Made by a program: the position numbers and the translations under genes. From JBCBWG01 sp039817205 (lineage in GTDB: Bacteria; Pseudomonadota; Alphaproteobacteria; Rhizobiales; Hyphomicrobiaceae): DNA of 30,354 nucleotides. Under the pieces are notes generated by a model, which saw nothing but the letters and a program-made list of their open reading frames with translations, did not search any database and had not been told where the DNA came from. The DNA lies in assembly GCA_039817205.1 (NCBI GenBank), contig JBCBWG010000005.1, positions 1-30,354 on the forward strand, read 5' to 3'. Below are positions 15,638 through 22,775 of the stretch, piece by piece; the stretch's first letter is position 1; each line of letters opens with the position of its first letter.

Positions 15638-17455
15638 TTACTTTTTCGGTGCCCAGTTTTTGAGGTTGACGAGAAGTCCAGCGTTCCCACTGCCATGGGC
15701 GGTTATGAAGAGCTGATAACCAACAACCTTAATCGCACGTGGATCTCGGATGGGACGGCTCGGCCGGATGTGCCGCAAAAGCTTGCCGTTCGAAGGGTCC
15801 AAGAGAAAAATGTCACCGTCGAGCGCTACAGCAAACACGTGGCCTTCACTCACGGACATCAGCCCGATCGGTTTGGGCAACTCGCCCTCGGCAACCGGTT
15901 TCATACTCTTCGCGTCCACGAGCGCGAACACACCCCTTTTCTTTGCGGTGTCCGTTCCGCCGACCGCAACGATTTCGCCATCGGTCGCGACAGATCTCAG
16001 CTGATAACCAGCTTGATTAAAGCGCTCCAAAACGCGACCGCTCGAGGCGTCCTGGACAACGACATCGCTCGAGTTGAAGCCAAGCCAGACCTTGCCTCCC
16101 GCAACGGCAAACCCTTGCGTGTTGCCCGTGTAGTCGCGCCCGGCGCGGAGTGCAGGAAGTTTGCGCTGCTTGCCGCTGCCTGGATCAATCGCCACGACCT
16201 GGACTTGGGCGGAGCTGTCGTTCGGCCAGGTCACGGCCCAGATTCTTTTTCCGCTGACGTCCATCCGATCCATTGATCCGCGAACATTCGCGACCCGGGC
16301 GACCTTGGACGAGCCGAGCAGCACCCGCTTGATGACGCGGTCCGTGACAATGCTTGCGTAGAGCGTGTCATTGTCGTCCGACGCCAGAGCGACTGGGAGA
16401 CGCCCAACTTTGAGACGCCGCCGAACTTTCAGCTTGAACGGATCAATTTCGGCGATCGTGCGCTGACCGCTTTCGGCAACCCAGAGGCTTTCGCCAACGA
16501 ACGCCAGGCCCTCGGGCCATTTGCCAATGGTCAGGGTTTGAACTGGGATGACTTCGGGCTTCACACCGGCTGGCGATTGCGGGACGACGCGCTTGGCCGT
16601 CGGTGCCTTCGGCGGCACGACCGCTGGCGGTGACACGACCGCAGCAGGCGGGGCTTTCGGCAGCTTAGATGCCTGCGGTTTTGCGTTGGAAGGCTTAAGA
16701 GGCGGCGGTGCTGACTGCTTCTGCACGATCGGTGGCGGAGGTGGCAGACCCTGACTTCCGCCCGCCGCCCCCGTCTGGGCAGTGACCGATACGGCGCCTG
16801 AACCCGTTTTGGGCGCTTTTGGCAAGGTCACGGCGGGAGGCGTTGGGAGGCGTGGCACTGTTTGGCCAACGCCACCCGTCGCGTTTTGCGACAGGAGTGT
16901 CGTTCGAGGGGCAACGACTTCCTTTTTGTCCAGAATGGTCCAGACATGTTTCGGTCGGCCATCGCATTGCGGCCACGCGAGCACGTTCCGCCCTTCACCA
17001 TCGTGGTCGGCTGAGTCCGCCTCGTTCACCTGAAGACACCATTTGCCATCGTCGAAATCTGAGAAAAAGATCCCGGCCCGGCTAAGTTTCCAGCGTTGCT
17101 CAGGTCTGCCGGTACAGCCGCGGACAACCCGAACGTTGCGCCCGACGGCTGCTTCCCCGCTCACGAGATTCGCCTGCACGGCAAGACAGTACGAGACGCC
17201 ATCAACCGACAGAGTGAGTGTTTTGCCAAGACGCCAACGACGCAACTCATCATCGCGGCAATCGCGCCTGACGATGGCGTTTGGCGTCGTCGAATCCGTT
17301 CGGGTCTCAACCGTAAGGCATGCATCGCCGAGCGCTGTCTCGATGAGCCCGGTGGCCTCTTTGCTGACTGCGTTGGTCGCGAGGCCTGCAACGCACAAAG
17401 CACTCAGACCGCCCACAACACCGCGTGTACGAAAACTGTGGGATCGCAAGCGCAT
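15638..17455 (-). CDS. Secreted ricin-like trefoil / proline-rich / beta-propeller protein
   Basis: This encodes 605 residues from ATG 17455 (GGAC site upstream; ATG 17494 would add 13). A signal peptide is followed by a trefoil-like region (43-175) with three units ending RRW, QRW and HVW. Each unit also has a cysteine-aromatic start such as YCLAV or WCLQV, typical of ricin-type carbohydrate-binding domains. Residues 183-312 are a long Pro/Ala/Lys linker. Residues 314-605 contain repeated four-strand units such as GESLWVAESGQRTIAEIDP and VGRLPVALASDDNDTLYAS, as in YVTN/NHL-like propellers. I infer a secreted sugar-binding or scaffold protein. No catalytic residues are recognised. It is the first gene of the four-gene secreted run and divergent from the deacetylase. 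Confidence 0.85.
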   Translation of the reverse strand: MRLRSHSFRTRGVVGGLSALCVAGLATNAVSKEATGLIETALGDACLTVETRTDSTTPNAIVRRDCRDDELRRWRLGKTLTLSVDGVSYCLAVQANLVSGEAAVGRNVRVVRGCTGRPEQRWKLSRAGIFFSDFDDGKWCLQVNEADSADHDGEGRNVLAWPQCDGRPKHVWTILDKKEVVAPRTTLLSQNATGGVGQTVPRLPTPPAVTLPKAPKTGSGAVSVTAQTGAAGGSQGLPPPPPIVQKQSAPPPLKPSNAKPQASKLPKAPPAAVVSPPAVVPPKAPTAKRVVPQSPAGVKPEVIPVQTLTIGKWPEGLAFVGESLWVAESGQRTIAEIDPFKLKVRRRLKVGRLPVALASDDNDTLYASIVTDRVIKRVLLGSSKVARVANVRGSMDRMDVSGKRIWAVTWPNDSSAQVQVVAIDPGSGKQRKLPALRAGRDYTGNTQGFAVAGGKVWLGFNSSDVVVQDASSGRVLERFNQAGYQLRSVATDGEIVAVGGTDTAKKRGVFALVDAKSMKPVAEGELPKPIGLMSVSEGHVFAVALDGDIFLLDPSNGKLLRHIRPSRPIRDPRAIKVVGYQLFITAHGSGNAGLLVNLKNWAPKK

Positions 17456-17788
17456 GTCCGGTCCGTCCTTGTGATTGGCAACGAGCCGGACCATCGTTTG
17501 GCTGCGACAAGATGTCGAGTCAACCTTCGTGCATTAAGTCTCAGAGCAGTAACGAGATCAGGCGCGTCATCGAGCGATCGCTGCGACCCAGCGCTTTATG
17601 CTCGTGCGAGTTGTCGTTGCTGCGGGGATCGATCCACTGGCGGCGCTTGCACCACAGTCAGTCGCAAAACGCGCGGCGGTCGCGCCACTCAACGCGAAGT
17701 GATGTCCGAGGCGCTGGTCGAAGTCTTTCTTTGCTTCAGGGATCGTGGTTCAGCTCAAGCCTCGACGAAACATCCGGGACAGCTCAAC
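17456..17788. other. Divergent intergenic region with no gene seen
   Basis: These 333 bases lie between the divergent starts of the trefoil-propeller gene and the polysaccharide deacetylase gene. It must hold promoters for both. I found no strong -35/-10 pair, no RNA gene and no terminator. The plus-strand frame of the deacetylase stays open through this stretch, but its translation here has no domain or family resemblance and it runs into the opposite gene. Confidence 0.7.
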
Positions 17789-18790
17789 ATGCGCGTCGCC
17801 ATCGGTCTTCCAACGCTTGTCGTCGCGCTGACCGCTGCGAGCGTTGCGCTCGCATGTCAGCCAAACCAGCCAGGCAAATTGAAGTCGGGGCGCACGATTA
17901 CGATCGATGCGAGCGCTGGCGTGGCGCATGGCTCGGTGAGCTACGGCGAAACAGGACTTTTGCGTGACAAAGAAGTCTTGCTCACGTTCGATGATGGTCC
18001 GGTCGCTGGTCGCACAACGGCTGTGCTCGACGCGTTGGAAGATCACTGTGTCAAGGCGACGTTTTTCCCGGTCGGCCGAATGGCGATTGTGCGTCCGAAT
18101 ATTCTGCGCGAGACGCTGCGCCGCGGCCATACAATTGGTGGCCATACGTGGAGCCATCCAAACCTGAGACGTGTTGGTCCGTCGCGCGGACGAAACGATA
18201 TTCAAAAGGGATTTGCGGCACTCGAAGCGATTATCGGCCCGCGCGTCTCTCCGGTTTTCCGTTTTCCGTACCTGGCTGAATCGAAGAGCCTTCTCACCTA
18301 CCTGAAGTCGAAAGACATTGCGTCGATTTCGATTGACGTGGATTCGCGCGACACGCGACGCGGGTACCGAAAGCGGCGGGTCATCGAAGCGGCGCTGTCC
18401 GGGATCCGCCGTCGCGGTCGAGGGATTTTGTTGTTCCATGACAGCAAGCGCGCGACAGCTCTGGCGTTGCCAGAGGTCCTAGACCGGCTTGCGAGAGATG
18501 GGTTCCGGGTCGTCCATTTGAAAACTGAGACGTCTTTCAGAGCTGACCCGGATCTCGTGGCGCGCTACCGGCGACGTCTGGATGGCGCCCCGGTGGAACG
18601 CTCCGTCGGGCCTGTCGCAGCGCGGCCGAGGCGAAGCGCGCCAACGCGCCGCCGTACCCAGGCGACGCGCCGACCGATCGCTCAACGTCAACGTGCACAG
18701 AGCCCGCGTGCGCGGCGCCAAACACAAAGCCGGCCGCGGCGACGTCGGCAGACGACGGACTGGAGACGCAGCATTTTCTCTATTCAGTGA
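17789..18790 (+). CDS. Secreted polysaccharide deacetylase (NodB domain) with Arg-rich tail
   Basis: This encodes 333 residues with a signal peptide of about 22. The NodB domain (about 60-245) is a carbohydrate esterase family 4 fold that removes N- or O-acetyl groups from cell-surface polysaccharides with a metal. The motifs are complete: LLTFDDGP (D68, D69), H119 and H123 in HTWSH, RFPY (R158), SIDVDS (D183) and LLFHDS (H217, D218). Residues 277-327 are almost only Arg, Thr, Gln, Ala and Pro, a strongly basic tail unusual for this family that could bind anionic polymer. Start 17789 is chosen for the signal peptide and a GGGAC site. It is divergent from the secreted cluster, so a common envelope role is plausible. 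Confidence 0.88.
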   Translation: MRVAIGLPTLVVALTAASVALACQPNQPGKLKSGRTITIDASAGVAHGSVSYGETGLLRDKEVLLTFDDGPVAGRTTAVLDALEDHCVKATFFPVGRMAIVRPNILRETLRRGHTIGGHTWSHPNLRRVGPSRGRNDIQKGFAALEAIIGPRVSPVFRFPYLAESKSLLTYLKSKDIASISIDVDSRDTRRGYRKRRVIEAALSGIRRRGRGILLFHDSKRATALALPEVLDRLARDGFRVVHLKTETSFRADPDLVARYRRRLDGAPVERSVGPVAARPRRSAPTRRRTQATRRPIAQRQRAQSPRARRQTQSRPRRRRQTTDWRRSIFSIQ

Positions 18791-18904
18791 GTGCGCTGCC
18801 GGCCGAGCGCCAGTGAATGTCAGTGAGCCTCATGCTTCTTGTATTCTGCCGGCCCAAGCGAGCGACAGTATGTAACTTGCGGGTTCGACAAGTGGAGCCG
18901 GGGA

Positions 18905-19240
18905 ATGACGCAAAACCTGAAAATTGATTATGTTGAGTTTTACAGCTCCGAATTGGAGGAAACTCAAAGTTTCTTCTCCGATGCGTTTGGTTGGAGTTTT
19001 GTAAAATATGGCCCGGATTATCGCGATATCCAAGGTTCTGGAACGGGTGCTGGGCTTGAGCGCAGCGAAAACAAAGCACCGTTAATCGTGCTCCGTGCCA
19101 ATGATCTTGAGGCAGCGCTCGACCAGGTCCGTGACGCCGGAGCCAAGATCACCAAAGAGATCTTCATCTTTCCCGGCGGACGGCGCTTTGAGTTCCAAGA
19201 GCCAGGCGGCACGCTCTTGGCCGTCTGGTGCGAGACCTAA
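18905..19240 (+). CDS. VOC family (glyoxalase/bleomycin-resistance fold) protein
   Basis: This encodes 111 residues. KIDYVEFYSSELEETQSFF at the start, FGWSF, and FIFPGGRRFEFQEPGGTLLAVW at the end match the vicinal-oxygen-chelate fold seen in small proteins often annotated as glyoxalase-like. E and H metal ligands of true glyoxalase I are not all evident, so catalysis and substrate are open. A GGAG/GGGGA stretch precedes ATG 18905; the frame is open to 18839. It is separate from the next gene by 183 bases. Confidence 0.85.
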   Translation: MTQNLKIDYVEFYSSELEETQSFFSDAFGWSFVKYGPDYRDIQGSGTGAGLERSENKAPLIVLRANDLEAALDQVRDAGAKITKEIFIFPGGRRFEFQEPGGTLLAVWCET

Positions 19241-19423
19241 GTCGAGGCTGAACCGAGCGATTGGCAGCCGAGATCAATTTCCTCTAGCATTCGGCTGTTG
19301 GGTCCATTTCTCAACCAACTAAACGTCTGAGCCGGTCAAGCGCTTGAAAGGTCTCGCTGCTGTCGATGCGAGCACTTTGGCGTTTTTTGGCGAGGCTCGG
19401 CGCACTCGACCGGAGGAAATGCC

Positions 19424-20446
19424 ATGGAAGATCTGAAGCTCTCTCGGCGTCACGCATTACTCGGTACGGCCGCACTCGCCGGTGCAACAACCGGTTTTGG
19501 GCTGCTTGCTCAAGGCCTTGGAAGCGGCTCAGCGTTTGCGAAAGCACCGATGGCCGAAGGACAGGCCCCGTACTTCTACCGGTTCAAGCACGGCGAAATG
19601 CAAGGAACGGTCATTTCTGATGGCCGCTTGCCGTTGGGTGAGCCGTCGTCGAGCTTTTTGGGAACCACCAAGAAAGAAGTGGGAGATATGCTGACGAGGC
19701 ATTTCCTCGATCCCTCAAATGTTATTCTCGAGCAAAACATCCTTGTTCTGAACACCGGACAAAACCTCGTCCTGTTCGACACGGGGATGGGCGAGTCCAC
19801 GATGTTTGGTCCGACGACGGGCCAGATGATGAAAAACCTGAAGGCTGCTGGAATTGATCCGGCGACGATCGATGCGATCGTTTGTAGCCACGGGCATTGC
19901 GATCACGTCTGGGGTATCATGACAGACGATGGCAAACGCAATTTCCCGAACGCTCAGATCTATATCTCGCAAACGGATTTCGACTTCTGGACAGACGAAG
20001 CGAAGCTGTCGATGACGGAACCTGGATACATGAAGTCCTTTGTCGAGGGCGCGCGTCGGAATCTGATGCCAAACCGGGATCGCATCAAATTCGTGAGCGA
20101 CGGCGAGGAGTTCCTGCCGGGTATCCAGGCGATGGCCGCGCCGGGCCACACACTCGGTCACACGGCGTTTGTTTTGACGTCGGCTGGTAAGACAATGCTT
20201 GCCATAGGTGACACCACGCACCATCACGTCCTGCTTCTCGAAAAGCCGCTGATGGAATTTGCGTTCGACACCGATCCGAAACAATCGGCACAAACGCGCA
20301 AGCGCATTCTCGACATGGTGGCGGCACAACGGATCCCAGTTATTGCGTACCACTTCCCGTGGCCCGGTATTGGGTATGTCGCCAAGCGGGGTGAAGGGTT
20401 CCAGTATTATCCGGCACCCATGGTGATGCAGGAAATGCCGACGTAA
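19424..20446 (+). CDS. Tat-exported metallo-beta-lactamase-fold hydrolase
   Basis: This encodes 340 residues. The N-terminus has SRRHALLG and a hydrophobic stretch, a twin-arginine signal, so a folded metal enzyme is exported to the periplasm. The zinc motif is SHGHCDHVWG (HxHxDH). APGHTLGHTAF, AIGDTTHHH and YHFPWPG supply further ligand positions. The layout, especially FGPTTGQMMKNLKAAGIDP before the metal motif and HFPWPGIGYV at the end, resembles the methyl parathion hydrolase / lactonase branch of the superfamily. The substrate is not deducible. GGAGG lies 7 bases before the ATG. It precedes the glutathione-dependent dehydrogenase gene by 196 bases. Confidence 0.9.
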   Translation: MEDLKLSRRHALLGTAALAGATTGFGLLAQGLGSGSAFAKAPMAEGQAPYFYRFKHGEMQGTVISDGRLPLGEPSSSFLGTTKKEVGDMLTRHFLDPSNVILEQNILVLNTGQNLVLFDTGMGESTMFGPTTGQMMKNLKAAGIDPATIDAIVCSHGHCDHVWGIMTDDGKRNFPNAQIYISQTDFDFWTDEAKLSMTEPGYMKSFVEGARRNLMPNRDRIKFVSDGEEFLPGIQAMAAPGHTLGHTAFVLTSAGKTMLAIGDTTHHHVLLLEKPLMEFAFDTDPKQSAQTRKRILDMVAAQRIPVIAYHFPWPGIGYVAKRGEGFQYYPAPMVMQEMPT

Positions 20447-20454
20447 TTGAGAGC

Positions 20455-20474
20455 CGAGTGAGGCGCATCACTCG
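20455..20474 (+). terminator. Possible terminator hairpin after the metallo-hydrolase gene
   Basis: CGAGTGA (20455-20461) and TCACTCG (20468-20474) form a perfect 7-bp stem with a 6-base loop, 8 bases after the stop codon. There is no U-run after it, so it is not a classical rho-independent terminator. It could be an mRNA-end stabiliser or a rho-assisted site. Confidence 0.35.
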
Positions 20475-20642
20475 CGCGCTGCGTGCCGGGGACTGCTCAG
20501 TCTAAGATAAGATGGACCCGGCACCTTTTCGGACGTGCATAATCAATCCGGCCGATGCAATGTCTCGGTCTTGACCCGGTTCGCGGAATGAACGACGAGC
20601 GGTGAAACACCTCACACGGGTCCTGTTTCAGGAAGGAACGAC

Positions 20643-21806
20643 ATGAAAACTCGTGCAGCGATTGCCTGGGAGCCGAACCGCCCGCTGGAGATCGAAGAGA
20701 TTGACCTCGAGGGTCCGAAGGACGGCGAGGTTCTGGTCCGCATCGTCACGACGAGCCTGTGCCATACCGATGTGTTCACACTGTCGGGCGAAGATCCGGA
20801 AGGTTTGTTCCCGTGCATCCTTGGTCACGAGGCGTGTGGTGTGGTCGAAGAGGTCGGCAAGGGCGTCACGTCGGTGGCTCCGGGCGATCATGTCATTCCG
20901 CTTTATGTGCCAGAAGATCCGAACTGTCCGTACATCAAGTCGGGCAAGACCAACCTGTGTCAGACAATCCGCAAGACCCAGGGCGCTGGTGTCATGCCGG
21001 ATGGCACGTCGCGCTTTTCGTACAAGGGCAAGCAGATACTGCATTACATGGGCACAAGCACGTTTAGCGAGTACACCGTGCTGCCGGAAATCTCGGTCGC
21101 GAAAATTTCAAAAGACGCACCGCTTTCGAAAGCCTCGGTGATGGGCTGTGCCGTCCCAACTGGCATTGGCGCGGTCCGCAACACAGCTAAGGTCGAAGCT
21201 GGTGCGACGGTTGCCGTCTTCGGTCTCGGCGCGGTTGGCATGGCCGTAATCCAGGGTGCTGTCCTTCAAGGCGCATCTCGGATCATTGGTATTGACGTCA
21301 ACCCGGCAAAGTTCCAACTCGCCAAAGCCCTCGGCGCGACCGAGTGCATCAATCCAAAAGATCACGCTGAGCCCATTCAAAACGTGCTCGTCGAAATGAC
21401 CGACGGCGGTCTCGATTACACGTTTGAAGCCGTTGGCAACGTGAACCTCATGCGGGCAGCGCTCGAGGCCTGTCACAAGGGATGGGGAGAATGCACGGTC
21501 ATCGGTGTTGCCGGTGCGGGCCAGGAAATCTCGACGCGGCCGTTCCAGCTTGTAACAGGACGCGTATGGCGCGGCACGGCGTTCGGTGGTGTGCGCGGAC
21601 GAAGCGAACTTCCCGGCATGGTCGATGAGTGGATGCGGGGCGAGTTCGACATCGATCCGTACATCACGCACCACATGACGCATGATCAGATCAACACAGC
21701 CTTTGATCTGTTGAAGTCGGGTGAATCGATCCGGTCCGTCGTGCACTTCCGCGAGAAGGACACGATGACCGTGAACTCACTTCCAGGCAAAATCGTCCCT
21801 GCCTAA
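20643..21806 (+). CDS. adhC: S-(hydroxymethyl)glutathione dehydrogenase / class III alcohol dehydrogenase
   Basis: This 387-residue cytoplasmic enzyme oxidises S-hydroxymethylglutathione to S-formylglutathione with NAD+, the formaldehyde detoxification step, and can also reduce S-nitrosoglutathione. Catalytic zinc ligands are C40 (SLCHTD), H62 with E63 (GHEACG) and C169 (MGCAVPTG). R110 and D51/E53 (EDPEG) are the class III glutathione-recognition positions. GLGAVG is the NAD fold. It is unusual that the structural-zinc loop reads PEDPNCPYIKSGKTNLC, so two of the four usual cysteines are Asp (92) and Ile (98), leaving C95 and C106. A short C-terminal extension follows the usual end. GGAAGGAA precedes the ATG. 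The next gene is a glutathione transferase. Confidence 0.95.
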   Translation: MKTRAAIAWEPNRPLEIEEIDLEGPKDGEVLVRIVTTSLCHTDVFTLSGEDPEGLFPCILGHEACGVVEEVGKGVTSVAPGDHVIPLYVPEDPNCPYIKSGKTNLCQTIRKTQGAGVMPDGTSRFSYKGKQILHYMGTSTFSEYTVLPEISVAKISKDAPLSKASVMGCAVPTGIGAVRNTAKVEAGATVAVFGLGAVGMAVIQGAVLQGASRIIGIDVNPAKFQLAKALGATECINPKDHAEPIQNVLVEMTDGGLDYTFEAVGNVNLMRAALEACHKGWGECTVIGVAGAGQEISTRPFQLVTGRVWRGTAFGGVRGRSELPGMVDEWMRGEFDIDPYITHHMTHDQINTAFDLLKSGESIRSVVHFREKDTMTVNSLPGKIVPA

Positions 21807-21809
21807 TCA

Positions 21810-21824
21810 CGTCTGTTTCAGACG
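21810..21824 (+). terminator. Possible terminator hairpin after adhC
   Basis: CGTCTG, a TTT loop and CAGACG form a perfect 6-bp stem 3 bases after the adhC stop. There is no U-run, so terminator activity is uncertain; an mRNA 3'-end stabiliser is equally possible. Confidence 0.35.
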
Positions 21825-21920
21825 GCAGTAAGCGGACCCAAGTCGTTCCCGGGCACTGGTCATGCAGGACCCTGGAACGGCGCTTGGATCGGTGGGCGTT
21901 TGGATCGGTGAAAGTGTTCC

Positions 21921-22610
21921 ATGCTCCAGTTGTACTACGCGCCGGACAACGCGTCCCTCATCGTGCGTCTGGCACTTGAGGAAGCCGCAGTTCCGCACAA
22001 AATGGTGCTCGTCGATCGATCGGTGCAGGCGCAGAAGTCAACCCAGTATCTCGCGCTCAATCCGACCGGCCAAATCCCGACCTTGGTGACGCCCGACGGT
22101 GTCATTTCAGAAACTGGCGCCTGTCTCCTTTGGCTCGTCGATACCCATCCGCAGGCCGGGTTGGGTCCGTTGCCGACCGACGCCACGCGCGGTGGCTTCC
22201 TGCGCTGGTTGTTCTTTCTTTCCAACACGGTCCACCCCGACCTGAACCGTATCTTTTACCCGGATCAGTTCGTCCCGTCGGGTGCACGCGATGCGCACCA
22301 TGATCGGATCGTGACGCGTCTCCAGCGCCATTACGAAATACTGGACGCAGCCGCGCGCGCCGAGCCGTCCGTGTTCGCGCCGCCGTCGGTGGTTGCCCTT
22401 TACCTCGGCGCGTTGCTGAGATGGTCCGCCATCTACCCGCCAACGCGGGATCGCTGGTTCGATGTCGCGGACTACCCGTCGCTGAAAGACGTGGCACAGG
22501 CGCTGGATAAACGCGCAAGCACACGCTCCGTCGCCGTGGCTGAGGGGCTTGGCGATGCACCGTTCGGACAACCGCAACCGCCGAAGCCACCGGTTGGCAG
22601 CGCTTTGTGA
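21921..22610 (+). CDS. Glutathione S-transferase family protein
   Basis: This encodes 229 residues. The N-terminal thioredoxin-like domain starts LQLYYAPDNASLIVRLAL, with the glutathione-binding block NPTGQIPTLVTPDG (cis-Pro) and SETGACLLWL. The helical C-terminal domain follows from about residue 90 and ends in a proline-rich stretch. GSTs conjugate glutathione to electrophiles or isomerise glutathione adducts. The S/T/C catalytic residue is probably in the NASLIVR loop (Ser-12). It starts 115 bases after adhC on the same strand, suggesting glutathione-linked metabolism. The ribosome site is weak. Confidence 0.88.
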   Translation: MLQLYYAPDNASLIVRLALEEAAVPHKMVLVDRSVQAQKSTQYLALNPTGQIPTLVTPDGVISETGACLLWLVDTHPQAGLGPLPTDATRGGFLRWLFFLSNTVHPDLNRIFYPDQFVPSGARDAHHDRIVTRLQRHYEILDAAARAEPSVFAPPSVVALYLGALLRWSAIYPPTRDRWFDVADYPSLKDVAQALDKRASTRSVAVAEGLGDAPFGQPQPPKPPVGSAL

Positions 22611-22775
22611 TACGACGTCACCGCCGCGCGTCAAACTCCACCGGCTGAGGGAAAGAACAAATCCATGACGCCATTTGTTTTTTACACCACCGGCTCAATC
22701 GTGTTTGAGGCGGGCGCCAGCCGCATCGCGATCGTCCGAGCGTAAAATCAATCGGCAACAGGAGCCGCATTCGGC

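Noticed and set aside
17096..17788. Long N-terminal extension of the deacetylase
   Set aside because: It would overlap the start of the divergent trefoil-propeller gene and would bury the signal peptide that begins at 17789.
19424..20446. The metallo-hydrolase as S-formylglutathione hydrolase
   Set aside because: S-formylglutathione hydrolases are alpha/beta hydrolases; this is a Tat-exported metallo-beta-lactamase fold.
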